NCBI GenBank assembly: GCA_937873655.1
Contig: CALMYQ010000218.1
Coordinates: 1 to 62,553, forward strand
Length of the DNA stretch: 62,553 nt
Source: an uncultured Lewinella sp.
Lineage (GTDB): Bacteria; Bacteroidota; Bacteroidia; Chitinophagales; Saprospiraceae
Direction: 5' to 3'
Each line of letters starts with the position of its first letter. Position 1 is the first letter of the stretch. The notes below the pieces were generated by a model that was not told the DNA's origin, made no database searches, and saw nothing but the letters and a program-made list of their open reading frames with translations. A program made the position numbers and the translations under genes. Positions 44,995 through 54,983 of the stretch are shown in pieces.

Positions 44995-47817
44995 TCAATT
45001 CGCCAGCTCATTGATCAGCACCACCTTGCCGAATCCGAGTTTGTTCAGTTTTTCCATTTGGGTGGCGGCGTCGCCCACTACGAGGTAGTACATGCGGTTG
45101 GGATCGAGGTATTGACCGGCGAGTTCCCGGATCCGGTCGAGGGTCATGTCCCGGACGACGGTTTCGCGTTGCCGGGCATAGTCGTACGGCCATCCGAAGG
45201 CGCTGATGTTCTCCAGCATGCCCCGTTTGGCGGCCGGCGTTTCAAAGCTGCGGGCCTGACTTTTGATCAGGAAGCTTTGGGTGACCTCCAGGTCATTCTC
45301 CTTGAAATCCTTGCCGTAGTTTTCCAGGATTTCCTTTACCAGCGCAGCGGATTCGTAGGTCACATTGGACCGTACACCGCTTGAGATGGTGAAAGGGCCC
45401 CGGATGGCAGATCCTTCAAACCGGGAGTTGATGCCGTAGGTGTAGCCTTTGCCTTCGCGCAATTGCTGGGTGAGCTGGCTGGCAAACCCGCCGCCGCCGA
45501 GCCGGTAGTTCATCACCGTAGCCGGATAGAAATCCGCATCTGTGGCGGCCAGGGCGGGGTAGCCGAAGCGGAGAACGGACTGTTTGGCGCCGGGGACATT
45601 GTAGAAATAAACGACGGAATGCTCCGGAGCCGCCGGTACAACGACTTCCGGTATGGTCACCGGTTTGGCGGGCCAATTGGCGTCGAGTGCGGAAAGCGAC
45701 AAAACCACGTCCTCGCGCCTGATATCCCCGACTACATGTATGGTGGTGACGGTAGGGGAGATGTTGGCGTCAAAATATTTTTTGAGGTCGTCCAGCGTAA
45801 TGCTGTTCACCGAAGCCTCTGTGCCGGAAGGGTTATTGGACAGGATATTGCCGGCTCCGTAGATCAGCCGCCTGTATTCGTTGGCGGCTATGCTGTTGGG
45901 GTTGGAGGCCTGTTGCTGGATATCGCTGACGGCGCTTTGTCTGGCCAGCTCGAATTCCTTTTCATCCCAGCGCGGCTCCAGCAGGATTTCCTGGACGAGG
46001 GCGATCACCTTGCCGTAGTTGCGGGCCAGGGTGCTGACCCGGACCGTAATGTCCTCCTCGCCGGCGTTCACGTTGATGGCGGCGCCCAGTTTCTCTATGG
46101 CTTCTTCCAGCTGGGCGGTGGTTTTGGTCCGGGTGCCTTTGGTCATCATTTCCGCCAGCAGGTTCGACACGCCGGTTTTATCCGGTTGTTCCAGCAACAG
46201 ACCGCCCCGGATGACCATGCTGATCTGGACCAGCGGCACCTCGTTGTTCCCGATCCCGTAAACGCGCATTCCCGACGGCCATTCCTGTTCCCAGACATTG
46301 GGTACCGTTATTTCCGGCGCCTTTCCGTACGGCGGCTCCACTGTCCGGTCAAAGCTCGACGGGGTGCGCTCGTAAGCCACCTCCTGGCTGAGGTCAAACT
46401 CCTCTTCCGCGCCTTCGATGATGGGTTCTTCCACAACATCAGCCTTGATGGAGCCTTCGAGCGCGAGGGATGGTTGCCCTTTGGGCACGAAGCTGGTGGC
46501 CACGAAGTTTTTGCCCTTGATATATTGATCGTAAACGCGCCGGACGTCTTCCTTCGTGACCGCCAGGATATTTTTGACATCCTGGTTGATAAAGCCCGGA
46601 TCGCCCGCAAAGATCTGGTATTGGGCCAGTTGGAAACCTTTGCCGAGCACGCTGGACAGGCCGTTGTAAAAGGCCGTTTCCTGTCCGGCTTTGATGCGTT
46701 CCAGGTCGTCATCCGATATGCCGTCTTTTTCGAAACGCGCAAAGGCTTCGTTCACGGCCGTCATTACCTCATCGAGGTCTTTGCCGTCGTACGCCCGGAT
46801 ACTGAGGATAAATTCTCCGGCCAGTTCGGAACCGTCGTGGTACATGTTTACCTGAGCGGCCAGTTGTTTTTCGTCGACGATCACCTGATTGAACGGCGCT
46901 TTTTTGCCCTGCGACAGGTAGTTGGCCAGCACTTCCAGCGGGTAGGAATCCGGGTTGTACTGGGGAACCCCGGGCCAGGCCATGGTCAGTTCGGGCAGGC
47001 GGGCGAAGTTGTCCTCATGGAACAGTTTTTTGGTTTCGGTGAGCAGGGCAGGGCGTTTTCCAAGCGGCGGCACCTCTTCGCCGCGTTTGATCTCGCCGAA
47101 ATATTTCTCGACCCATTCGCGGGCTTGCGCTGTATCAAAATCACCGGCTATGACAAGTGTCACATTGTTGGGTACATACCAGCGACGGTAAAAATCCTTG
47201 ACATCCTGCAGCGTTGCATTGTCGAGGTCTTCCAGGGAGCCGATCACTTCCCAGTTGTAGGGATGGTCGGCCGGATAGAGGTTCTTGTCGATCACATAGG
47301 AAGTGTGGCCGTAGGGCCGGTTGTCGACACTCTGGCGTTTTTCATTTTTAACGACCTGTTTTTCCTTTGCCAGCACCGGCTCGGTCACCGTGTTGATGAA
47401 CCAGCCGAGTTTATCGGCCTCGGCCCAGATCATTTTTTCGAGGGCATCGTTGGGCACGGTCTGGAAGTAATTGGTCCGGTCGCGGCTGGTGGAGCCGTTG
47501 GCGCCGGATCCGCCGATGCGGGCGCTCATCTTGTCGAGGCCGCCTTTACCCAGGTTTTCCGATTCCAGGAACAAGAGGTGCTCAAACAGGTGCGCGAACC
47601 CGGTGCGGCCGGCTTTCTCCCGGGCAGAACCGACGTGCGAGGTCAGGGTCACGGCCACCACGGGGTCCGACCGGTCGATATGGAAAATGACCTGAAGGCC
47701 GTTGGGCAGGGTGAATTGTTCGAACGGAACCTTGAATTCAGGGTTATTCGTTTCGGTTGACGTGTTGCAGGCCCAAAGGGACAATAAGGCCAGGCAAAGG
47801 AACAGGCGGTTGCGCAT
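44995..47817 (-). CDS. M16 family (insulinase/pitrilysin-like) metallopeptidase lipoprotein
   Basis: A 940-residue zinc peptidase built of two M16 halves. The ATG at 47817 gives a signal peptide and lipobox (LSLWAC, Cys about 17); the upstream ATG at 47835 is less likely. The first half carries the inverted zinc motif HLFEH (in RTGFAHLFEHLLFLES, about 75-80) and the distal Glu region (NEKRQSVDN). The second half (from about 500, VPLVQISMVIRGG) has no second zinc motif, as is normal for these fused forms. It degrades peptides, probably in the periplasm or at the outer membrane. It is the first of three peptidase genes on this strand. Confidence 0.92.
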   Translation of the reverse strand: MRNRLFLCLALLSLWACNTSTETNNPEFKVPFEQFTLPNGLQVIFHIDRSDPVVAVTLTSHVGSAREKAGRTGFAHLFEHLLFLESENLGKGGLDKMSARIGGSGANGSTSRDRTNYFQTVPNDALEKMIWAEADKLGWFINTVTEPVLAKEKQVVKNEKRQSVDNRPYGHTSYVIDKNLYPADHPYNWEVIGSLEDLDNATLQDVKDFYRRWYVPNNVTLVIAGDFDTAQAREWVEKYFGEIKRGEEVPPLGKRPALLTETKKLFHEDNFARLPELTMAWPGVPQYNPDSYPLEVLANYLSQGKKAPFNQVIVDEKQLAAQVNMYHDGSELAGEFILSIRAYDGKDLDEVMTAVNEAFARFEKDGISDDDLERIKAGQETAFYNGLSSVLGKGFQLAQYQIFAGDPGFINQDVKNILAVTKEDVRRVYDQYIKGKNFVATSFVPKGQPSLALEGSIKADVVEEPIIEGAEEEFDLSQEVAYERTPSSFDRTVEPPYGKAPEITVPNVWEQEWPSGMRVYGIGNNEVPLVQISMVIRGGLLLEQPDKTGVSNLLAEMMTKGTRTKTTAQLEEAIEKLGAAINVNAGEEDITVRVSTLARNYGKVIALVQEILLEPRWDEKEFELARQSAVSDIQQQASNPNSIAANEYRRLIYGAGNILSNNPSGTEASVNSITLDDLKKYFDANISPTVTTIHVVGDIRREDVVLSLSALDANWPAKPVTIPEVVVPAAPEHSVVYFYNVPGAKQSVLRFGYPALAATDADFYPATVMNYRLGGGGFASQLTQQLREGKGYTYGINSRFEGSAIRGPFTISSGVRSNVTYESAALVKEILENYGKDFKENDLEVTQSFLIKSQARSFETPAAKRGMLENISAFGWPYDYARQRETVVRDMTLDRIRELAGQYLDPNRMYYLVVGDAATQMEKLNKLGFGKVVLINELAN

Positions 47818-48027
47818 GGTCGGATGGTTAAGCAACGGTCAAATAATCACTTCCCGGTTTCAGTCCTTTATTGAAGATATAAACAATTGACAATGACCTT
47901 ATTCAAGCTAAACGACTGAATTAAAAGAGGGGGAGTTAATTTTTGACCATTACTAGTGAATGGAGAAATGTTCCGGCGCAAAGATATTGAATTCGTGAAA
48001 TACTTGCTTGATTTTGAAAAACCTGTG

Positions 48028-48068
48028 TTTTATGCAAATCTGAGATTTAATTTTATATTTGCATAAAA
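48028..48068. promoter_or_regulatory. Perfect 12-bp inverted repeat upstream of DUF4143 ATPase
   Basis: TTTTATGCAAAT (48028-48039) and ATTTGCATAAAA (48057-48068) are exact reverse complements with a 17-base spacer. The right arm ends 10 bases before the GTG start. It would act as an operator or leader hairpin. Confidence 0.65.
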
Positions 48069-48078
48069 CTACTGTACT

Positions 48079-49242
48079 GTGTTTGTTCACCGCAAAATAG
48101 AAGGCCGCATCCGTGAAATGTGCGGTAAATTCCCGATCATATCATTGACGGGGCCCAGGCAATCTGGTAAAACTACACTGTTACGCGAATTATTTCCCGA
48201 ATACCGGTACATTTCCCTGGAGAACCCGGATCTGCATGATTTCGCGTTGGAGGATCCGCGCAGGTTTCTGGCCACTTACGACCAGTACGTCATTTTTGAC
48301 GAGGCACAAAGAGTTCCGCACTTATTCAATTATTTGCAAGGCAAGGTTGATGAGGACCGGATAACAGGCCAATATATTCTTTCCGGATCGCAGAATTACC
48401 TGTTGATGGAAAGGATTACCCAAAGCCTTGCCGGCAGGGTGGCCTTGTTCAAATTATTTCCATTTTCTTATGCTGAATTGCGCAGTTCGAAGCTCATGCC
48501 TGATTCGGTAGAACAGGCTATTTTTCAAGGGTTTTATCCCAGAATTTATGATCAGGATTTGAATCCGGGAGATTTTTATCCGAACTACCTGGAGACCTAT
48601 GTCCAGCGCGATGTTCAACAATTGACAGCCGTCCAGGATCTCCGGTTATTCCGGAATTTCATCCGGTTATGTGCGGGGCGTATCGGACAACCGCTGAACT
48701 ATCAGACCCTGGCTTCTGACACGGGGATTTCGTCCGTTACAGCCAAAGCCTGGGTTGGTATACTGGAAGCCAGTCATGTTATTTTCCTGCTACCGCCCTA
48801 TTTCAGGAACTTTGCCAAACGCATTTCCAAAACCCCCAAGCTCTACTTTTATGACGTTGGGTTTGCTGCAAATTTGTTAAAAGTTTCCTCCCCTGATGAC
48901 CTGATCGCCCATTTTGCCCGAGGCAACCTGTTTGAAAACCTGATTATCGCTGAAATTCTGAAACAACGCTATCAGACCGAATGGTCGCCGGAGCTTTATT
49001 ACTGGCGGGAGAGCAACGGGCGTGAGATCGATTTACTCGCTGAAAGAAACGGGAAAATTGTGGCTGCCGAAATTAAATCGTCGTCCACACTGAATTCTTC
49101 CTTCTTTGAGAATTTGTTGTTTTTTAAAAAATATACCGCTGAAATGCCGGTGGAAAGCTATCTTTTATACGGTGGAGAAGACCGCCAGGATCGCAGCGCA
49201 GCTTTTGTTCGGGGCTGGAATGACCTGGAAGGAATTTTTTGA
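48079..49242 (+). CDS. AAA-type ATPase, DUF4143 family
   Basis: A 387-residue ATP-binding protein. Walker A is GPRQSGKTTLL (about 26-36) and Walker B is YVIFDEAQRVP (about 72-82). The C-terminal DUF4143 region ends in a PD-(D/E)xK-like NGREIDLLAERNGKIVAAEIKSS segment (about 335-357). The start is taken as GTG at 48079 because no in-frame ATG precedes residue 14. These proteins are widespread and mobile in gene content, and their cellular role is unresolved; nuclease-like or DNA-related ATPase activity has been suggested. Base composition is less G+C-rich than its neighbours, and a perfect palindrome precedes it, so recent transfer is possible. Confidence 0.9.
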   Translation: MFVHRKIEGRIREMCGKFPIISLTGPRQSGKTTLLRELFPEYRYISLENPDLHDFALEDPRRFLATYDQYVIFDEAQRVPHLFNYLQGKVDEDRITGQYILSGSQNYLLMERITQSLAGRVALFKLFPFSYAELRSSKLMPDSVEQAIFQGFYPRIYDQDLNPGDFYPNYLETYVQRDVQQLTAVQDLRLFRNFIRLCAGRIGQPLNYQTLASDTGISSVTAKAWVGILEASHVIFLLPPYFRNFAKRISKTPKLYFYDVGFAANLLKVSSPDDLIAHFARGNLFENLIIAEILKQRYQTEWSPELYYWRESNGREIDLLAERNGKIVAAEIKSSSTLNSSFFENLLFFKKYTAEMPVESYLLYGGEDRQDRSAAFVRGWNDLEGIF

Positions 49243-49491
49243 ATGCGAAATGTAAAATTCAAAAGTGTGAATGCAAAAGTGCCGATACCCAATATCCAGA
49301 GGGTCATATTAACAAACCCCTAACCTCCCGCCCGCATCACAGCTAATCTTTTGTTAAACCCGTGAACAATCGGTAATCTTTTTCCATTTAAAGACATTAA
49401 ACAAGTAGAAGCGTCTAGTTTGGCCTAGGCCTCGTCGAAAGAAATGGCCGGTGTGCCGTCAAGACATTAGATTGACCCAAAACCAGGAACC

Positions 49492-49692
49492 ATGAAAAAG
49501 TACTTCCAAACCCGCCTCGAAGCCATTGACTGGGTAGCCGGTTATGCCGAGAACGAAGGCCAGTTCGAGGTACTGCGCGAACAATTGGAATTCAATTTCA
49601 TCTATACGCAGACCTATTTCCTCGACCTGGATGACCAGCCCGCTGAAGTGGCCTGGCTGGACAAGCGTCCGACGCCGGGTTTCCTGCACTGA
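49492..49692 (+). CDS. Small hypothetical protein (66 aa)
   Basis: A 66-residue acidic soluble protein (MKKYFQTRLEAIDWVAGYAE..., then FIYTQTYFLDLDDQPAEVAWL). No family is recognised, but the composition and the balanced aromatic/acidic pattern look like a genuine small Bacteroidota protein rather than a chance frame. It stands alone, 250 bases after the DUF4143 gene and 147 bases before the GH3 gene. The clear promoter of the GH3 gene lies after its stop, so it is probably transcribed separately. No function is proposed. Confidence 0.6.
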   Translation: MKKYFQTRLEAIDWVAGYAENEGQFEVLREQLEFNFIYTQTYFLDLDDQPAEVAWLDKRPTPGFLH

Positions 49693-49779
49693 TCGCCGCC
49701 GGTCTGTTCATCCGTATCCCTATTTCCCTTTAAACCTCCCACGCTTTCCGGGATTGCTGGAATTTGTTGTCAATTCTTA

Positions 49780-49809
49780 TTGTATCATTTTGATAAATTG
49801 TTATTTTTG
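49780..49809 (+). promoter_or_regulatory. Bacteroidota-type promoter of the GH3 gene
   Basis: A TTG (49780-49782), 19 bases, then TATTTTTG (49802-49809) fit the -33 TTG / -7 TAnnTTTG consensus of the phylum. The ATG follows 30 bases downstream at 49840. Confidence 0.65.
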
Positions 49810-49839
49810 TGCTTATTGATCATTATCAAATAAGCAATC

Positions 49840-52176
49840 ATGAAATCATTCCTGCTCCCGACGCTCGTTTTACTCCTGCCATTATTCCTGTACAGTCAAC
49901 AACCTGATCTGGCCAAAGCACGGGGTTTGGTCGGCAAGATGACCCTGGAAGAGAAGGCCCATATGGTCGTCGGCATGGGCATGCGGATGCCCGGCATGAA
50001 TATGGGCGCCGGTCCGGTGGTGGGTCAAACGCTGGATAAGGTACCCGGAGCCGCCGGAACGACTTTCGCCATAGAACGGCTGGGTATTCCCAACGCCGTT
50101 TTGGCTGACGGCCCCGCGGGTTTGCGCATCCAACCCATCCGTAACGAAGATTCTACCAAAACCTTTTATGCGACGGCGTTCCCCGTAGCCACTTTGCTGG
50201 CCTCCACCTGGGATGTCGATCTGGTAGAAGAGGTGGGCAAGGCGGTCGGCAATGAGGTGAAGGAATACGGGGTTGATATTTTGCTGGCGCCGGCCCTCAA
50301 CATTCACCGCAATCCGCTGGGCGGCCGGAATTTTGAATACTATTCCGAAGATCCGGTAATTGCCGGGAACATTACCGCGGCCATGGTCAACGGCATCGAA
50401 AGCCACAGTGTAGGCACCTCCATCAAGCATTTTGCCGCCAATAACCAGGAAACCAACCGGAGTACCATCAATACCATTGTCAGCGAAAGGGCCCTGCGGG
50501 AGATCTATCTGAAGGGTTTCGAAATTGCTGTCAAAAAATCGCAGCCCTGGACGGTGATGAGTTCCTACAATAAGATCAACGGCGTGTATACTTCCCATGA
50601 CCCGGAATTGCTGACCGTCATCCTGCGCGATGAGTGGGGGTTCAAAGGACTGGTGATGACCGACTGGTTCGGCGGCACCGATCCGATTGCCCAGATGAAG
50701 GCCGGCAACGACCTGATCATGCCGGGTACGCCCCCTCAGGTGGATACGATTTTGAACGCGGTCAAAACGGGCAGGCTGGATGAAAAGGTGCTGGATGAGA
50801 ATGCGGCCCGGATCCTGGCGGTGTTGATGGAATTGCCCACGTTTAATGGGTATCATTTTTCCGATCATCCCGACCTGAATGCGCACGCTAAAGTGGCCCG
50901 GGCAGCTGCGGCCGAAGGTATGGTCCTGCTCAGGAATGAGGGTCAGGTGCTGCCCTTGAAAAAGGGAATTGCAAGAATCGGGGCATTCGGCAATACGTCC
51001 TATGACTTTATTGCAGGCGGTACGGGCAGCGGCGACGTCAATGAGGCCTATACCGTATCACTGGCCGAGGGATTGTCCAACGCCGGTTATGTCATGGATG
51101 GCGCCCTGAAGAACAGCTACGAAACATACATTGCGGAAGCCAAGGCCAATCGGCCGCCGCAGCGGTTCTTCTTCGAGCTGCCGCCGCCTATCGCGGAAAT
51201 GCCGTTAGACGCCGCCGCCATTCAAAAGGCGGTCAAGGAAACGGATATTGCCTTTATCACCATCGGCCGGAACGCCGGAGAATTCCAGGACCGGAAGAAA
51301 GAGGACGATTTTCTGCTGACCGAAGCGGAGCAAAACCTGATCAGGGACGTATCAACTGCCTACCATGCTGCCGGCAAAAAAGTCGTCGTTATCCTCAATA
51401 TCGGCGGCGTGATCGAAACGGCTTCCTGGCGCGACCAGACTGACGCGATCCTCCTGGCCTGGCAGGGCGGGCAGGAAGGCGGTAACGCGGTGGCAGATAT
51501 CCTGAGCGGAAAGGTAACTCCGTCGGGCAAACTGGCCACCACCTTTCCGGTAAAATACGAAGACGTACCCTCCGCCAGGAATTTCCCCGGCCGCGAACTG
51601 CCGGAAGACAACCCCGACGCAGCCCCCCGGAGCCCGCTGCGGGGCAAGAAATCGGAGGTGATCTATGAAGAAGGCATTTATGTGGGCTACCGGTATTACA
51701 ACACTTTCGGTGTGCAGCCGGCATTTCCGTTCGGATTCGGGTTATCGTACACCCAATTCAAGTACAGCGGCCCAAAGTTGAGCAATTCGGATTTTAAAAG
51801 CAATATGGAAGTCTCCGTGGATGTGACGAATACGGGTAAGACGGCCGGAAAGGAAGTCGTTCAGCTTTATATTACCGCCCCGTCCGGCAGCCTGGACAAA
51901 CCTGCGCTTGAACTCAAGGCCTTTGCCAAAACCAGGTTGCTGAAGCCGGGCGAAAAACAAACGCTGAAATTCACCCTCCGGCCTGAGGATCTGGCCTCAT
52001 TTGATACGGACCGGTCCGCCTGGGTAGCCGCCGCCGGGAATTATGCCGTGAAATTCGGCGCTTCTTCAGCGGATATCCGGCAAACGCTGGATTTCGGCCT
52101 GACCAAGGAAATTATAGTGGAAAAAGTACACAAAGTGCTGACGCCGAAAGTATCGATTGCAGAAATGAAAAAATAA
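49840..52176 (+). CDS. Glycoside hydrolase family 3 beta-glucosidase-like enzyme
   Basis: A 778-residue exported enzyme with a signal peptide (1-19). The GH3 N-terminal barrel (about 22-330) carries the nucleophile Asp in LVMTDWFGG and the substrate-binding HRNPLGGRNFEYYSEDP and SIKHFAANNQETNR segments. The C-terminal alpha/beta sandwich follows (about 350-610, GMVLLRNEGQVLPLKKG, then AGEFQDRKKEDD). A fibronectin-III-like domain closes it (about 660-740, VDVTNTGKTAGKEVVQLYI). It releases glucose or xylose from beta-linked oligosaccharides in the periplasm. It is a single gene with its own promoter. Confidence 0.94.
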   Translation: MKSFLLPTLVLLLPLFLYSQQPDLAKARGLVGKMTLEEKAHMVVGMGMRMPGMNMGAGPVVGQTLDKVPGAAGTTFAIERLGIPNAVLADGPAGLRIQPIRNEDSTKTFYATAFPVATLLASTWDVDLVEEVGKAVGNEVKEYGVDILLAPALNIHRNPLGGRNFEYYSEDPVIAGNITAAMVNGIESHSVGTSIKHFAANNQETNRSTINTIVSERALREIYLKGFEIAVKKSQPWTVMSSYNKINGVYTSHDPELLTVILRDEWGFKGLVMTDWFGGTDPIAQMKAGNDLIMPGTPPQVDTILNAVKTGRLDEKVLDENAARILAVLMELPTFNGYHFSDHPDLNAHAKVARAAAAEGMVLLRNEGQVLPLKKGIARIGAFGNTSYDFIAGGTGSGDVNEAYTVSLAEGLSNAGYVMDGALKNSYETYIAEAKANRPPQRFFFELPPPIAEMPLDAAAIQKAVKETDIAFITIGRNAGEFQDRKKEDDFLLTEAEQNLIRDVSTAYHAAGKKVVVILNIGGVIETASWRDQTDAILLAWQGGQEGGNAVADILSGKVTPSGKLATTFPVKYEDVPSARNFPGRELPEDNPDAAPRSPLRGKKSEVIYEEGIYVGYRYYNTFGVQPAFPFGFGLSYTQFKYSGPKLSNSDFKSNMEVSVDVTNTGKTAGKEVVQLYITAPSGSLDKPALELKAFAKTRLLKPGEKQTLKFTLRPEDLASFDTDRSAWVAAAGNYAVKFGASSADIRQTLDFGLTKEIIVEKVHKVLTPKVSIAEMKK

Positions 52177-52850
52177 GGACAAAGGTTTGGTAGTCGGCTG
52201 GTCTCCGGATTGGGAGGCTGGCCGGCCGGCCCTTCTTTAGTATTACTTTTATTGGTTAATATGGGTGGGGAAAAAATGCCCGCCCTTCCGCCACCACTCT
52301 CGGGTATACGTGCGAGGCCCCGGTAAGAGCCTGTCAGTTCCTATTTCCAGCGCGCGGAATGCAATAACTATTACTCGGTCAAACCCGATATGTTCATGGG
52401 ATCTAATACAATGCAAATATAAACTTTATTTTTCAAAATAAAAAAATTAAAATCAAAAAGTTTTATTATTTTTTACTCGAGGCGAATTCAATGATATTTG
52501 CTCTTGAGGATATCGCCATCCGGCTCCCTCAAAATCTCCCTGTCATCCCCGGCCTCCGAAGTCCCAACTAAGTCGGGCAGCCTCAAGTCTCCAGTCTCCA
52601 GTCTCCAGTATCCAGTCTCCAGTCTCCAGTCTCCAGTCTCCAGTCTCCAGTCTCCAGCCCCCAGTCTCCAGCCCCCAGCATCTTTCATCCCACGTAGCCT
52701 CGGGGTAGTCGGGCAGCATCCCGAAATTAGCTTACCAATCCCTACGCTTCGCTCCAGGATCCGGCATCCCCGTCCGCGAAAGCCCCAATAGAGCGCTGGC
52801 GAGCACCGTCCGCCATAGTGACACCACAGGCGTTACGACGGCGGACAACA
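52177..52850. repeat. Intergenic region with CCAGTCT heptamer array
   Basis: The gap of 674 bases between convergent genes holds a GC-rich part, an AT-rich part (about 52405-52480) and an array of the heptamer CCAGTCT with CCAGTAT and CCAGCCC variants (about 52585-52680). After it comes GTCCGCCATAGTGACACCAC, related to the text at 54743-54770. No gene is seen. Confidence 0.75.
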
Positions 52851-53588
52851 TCAAAAAATCATCTCCTTCACCTTCCCCGCATACCCCCGGCTCACATGCA
52901 CCGTATCCCCGTTGTTCAGCCGGATATCGAAGGTATGTCCCTCCCGGAATATCTCGGCAATGGCATCCAGGTTGATGATCGTTGACCGGTGTACGCGCAT
53001 GAACTGCCGCGGCGAAAGCTTCGCTTCCAGCTGGCCGATGCCATATTGGCTCAGGAAAGCGCCTTTTTCGGTGATCAGTTGGCAATAGTCGCCGTCGGCT
53101 GCGATTTGAACGATATCGGCCACGTTGATGGCGACCAACCGGTTGCCTTTGCTGACCAGGATCTTATTGGGGAAACCGCCGGCGGCTTCGTCAACCAGTT
53201 GCTGCGTAAGGGTGCGCAACCCGTTCTGCGGTTGGGGCAGCCGGTTCAACAGGCGTTGTATCGCTTCCCTGAACCGTTCCCTGGTATAGGGCTTCAGTAA
53301 GTAGTCCACTGCGTGCAATTCGAAGGCCTGCAAGGCGTATTTGTCAAATGCGGTTGAAAAAATGACCAGCGGCAATTCGTCCAGGTGCGCCAATACTTCC
53401 AACCCGCTGAGCCCGGGCATTTGCACGTCCAGGAAAATGATCTCGGGACGCATTTCCCGGATGACACGAATAGCATCCACGCCGTTATTGGCCTCGCCCA
53501 CAACGATCAGATCGGGATAGTCGCCCAGGTATTCCCGGAGCAGCTGCCTGGCCGGGGCCTCATCGTCAATGAGTACTACTTTTTGCAT
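52851..53588 (-). CDS. LytTR-family response regulator
   Basis: A 245-residue regulator. The receiver domain (1-120) has the acidic pair (LIDDE), phospho-acceptor Asp in IIFLDVQMPGLSG (about 54), the Thr/Ser switch (FSTAFDKYA) and the Lys in YLLKPY. The C-terminal LytTR DNA-binding domain (about 145-240) has RLVAINVADIVQIAADGDYC and the typical FMRVHRSTIINLDAI. Its start overlaps the end of the histidine-kinase gene by 23 bases, so the two are translationally linked. The pair is divergent from a TonB-dependent receptor, a plausible target. Confidence 0.94.
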   Translation of the reverse strand: MQKVVLIDDEAPARQLLREYLGDYPDLIVVGEANNGVDAIRVIREMRPEIIFLDVQMPGLSGLEVLAHLDELPLVIFSTAFDKYALQAFELHAVDYLLKPYTRERFREAIQRLLNRLPQPQNGLRTLTQQLVDEAAGGFPNKILVSKGNRLVAINVADIVQIAADGDYCQLITEKGAFLSQYGIGQLEAKLSPRQFMRVHRSTIINLDAIAEIFREGHTFDIRLNNGDTVHVSRGYAGKVKEMIF

Positions 53589-54648
53589 AAGTCGGGTGAT
53601 TTGGAATGCTAAACGTGATCCGGGTGCCGCGTGGTTCTACTTTGGAAATATGAAGATCGACGCCGTAGGTCAGCGCCAACCTGCGCCGGGTATTGTAAAG
53701 CCCTACCCCTGTGCCGTTGGTTTTTTCGGAATGCCCGCTCGGCATACCCGCGCCGGTATCCTTGATCTCAACGGCAAGTTGATCGCCTGCCAGGTGCGCG
53801 GACAGGGTCACATCCCCGCCTTCTACCAACGGCCCGATGCCGTGACGCACCGCATTTTCCAGCAACGGTTGCAACAGCATCGGCGGTACCGGACAATCCT
53901 CCGCCAGCGGATCGATGTCAAAATGAACCCGCAGCCGGTCGCCGAACCGGGCCTCTTCCAGCTTCAGGTACTGCCGGACAAAACCCAACTCTTCCCTGAA
54001 CGGTACCAGATCTTGCCTGGAAGCCCATACCTGGTAACGGAACAGATCGGCAAGGCTCGCCACCAGTTCCCGGGTGGCCTCATGCCCGGGAGGTACTGAG
54101 GCATTGATGGTATTGAAGGCATTGTACAGGAAATGCGGGTGCAGCTGGGCTTTCAGGGCGGATAGTTCATTCTGCAGGGCAGCCTCACGCAATTCAGCCT
54201 GGTGCAATTGGGCGGTTTGCAGCCGCTGGTAATAATCATAGGCGTGGAAAATGCCGAACTCCAGTACGTAAAACAGGGTCGGAATATAAATGTCCCACCA
54301 TTCCGCCGAACCGGTCAAATGCCCGAGACCCAACAACCTGCAACACAGGTAATAAACCTGCTGCCATCCCTTGGCAAAAAGCGGCGCCAGCACAATATGC
54401 AGCAGCAGCTTTCGCCACAACGGCCACCCCTCCAATACCCTGAACAATAACACCCAGATGATCCAGGTGAACACCCCCTTGAGGCTGTAATCCAGCGTGA
54501 TCTGCCATTTATAATAACTGTCGCCGATGGACTCGCCTGAGGACCAGTGAATCGCAACAAAATAAAAAAAGGCAAATACGAAGTAAAAGCCGAGCAAGAG
54601 CAGGTGCTCAACGCTGAAAAACCGTTTTATGCTGAATCTTAATTTCAT
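53566..54648 (-). CDS. LytS-type sensor histidine kinase
   Basis: A 360-residue inner-membrane kinase. Four hydrophobic helices occupy about 12-160. A coiled coil (about 155-180) leads to the His_kinase domain with the phospho-acceptor in QLHPHFLYNAFNTI (His about 189). The HATPase part has LLENAVRHGI, KDTGAGMP and GTGVGLYNTRRRLALTYG. There is no periplasmic sensor domain of any size, so the signal is likely membrane-borne. It partners the overlapping LytTR regulator. An 8-bp tandem repeat array begins five bases upstream of its start. Confidence 0.94.
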   Translation of the reverse strand: MKLRFSIKRFFSVEHLLLLGFYFVFAFFYFVAIHWSSGESIGDSYYKWQITLDYSLKGVFTWIIWVLLFRVLEGWPLWRKLLLHIVLAPLFAKGWQQVYYLCCRLLGLGHLTGSAEWWDIYIPTLFYVLEFGIFHAYDYYQRLQTAQLHQAELREAALQNELSALKAQLHPHFLYNAFNTINASVPPGHEATRELVASLADLFRYQVWASRQDLVPFREELGFVRQYLKLEEARFGDRLRVHFDIDPLAEDCPVPPMLLQPLLENAVRHGIGPLVEGGDVTLSAHLAGDQLAVEIKDTGAGMPSGHSEKTNGTGVGLYNTRRRLALTYGVDLHISKVEPRGTRITFSIPNHPTYAKSSTH

Positions 54649-54652
54649 TTTT

Positions 54653-54728
54653 TGAGGAACTGGGGAATCGAGGAATCGAGGAATCGAGGAATCGAGGAAC
54701 TGAGGAATCGAAGAATCGAAGAATCGAT
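54653..54728. repeat. 8-bp tandem repeat array (GAGGAATC)
   Basis: About nine units of GAGGAATC/GAGGAACT/GAAGAATC directly precede the kinase start. It is the same 8-bp family as at 20298-20390, although the third variable base is mostly C here. Confidence 0.85.
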
Positions 54729-54939
54729 CAGGTCAACCTCTGACCGCCGTAGTGACGCCACAGGCGTTACGAAGGAGGTAAATCCACAAATCCACAGATC
54801 AAATTTCCGAAATCAATATCTATTATCCCAGCAATTTCCGACGAACCGCCATTCGCGGGGATGAATAGCCATTTCCCGCCATTTGTCGGCCTATTTGGCC
54901 GTTTATCGAAAAAAGAAGGCCGGAGATTGTAACCTGCCT

Positions 54940-54947
54940 TACCTTTG
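54940..54947 (+). promoter_or_regulatory. Putative -7 box (TACCTTTG) of the TonB receptor
   Basis: A TAnnTTTG match, 36 bases before the ATG at 54984. No -33 TTG is seen at the ideal distance. Confidence 0.4.
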
Positions 54948-54983
54948 TACGGTCTTAAATTTAATAGAATAATCACCTGACTT

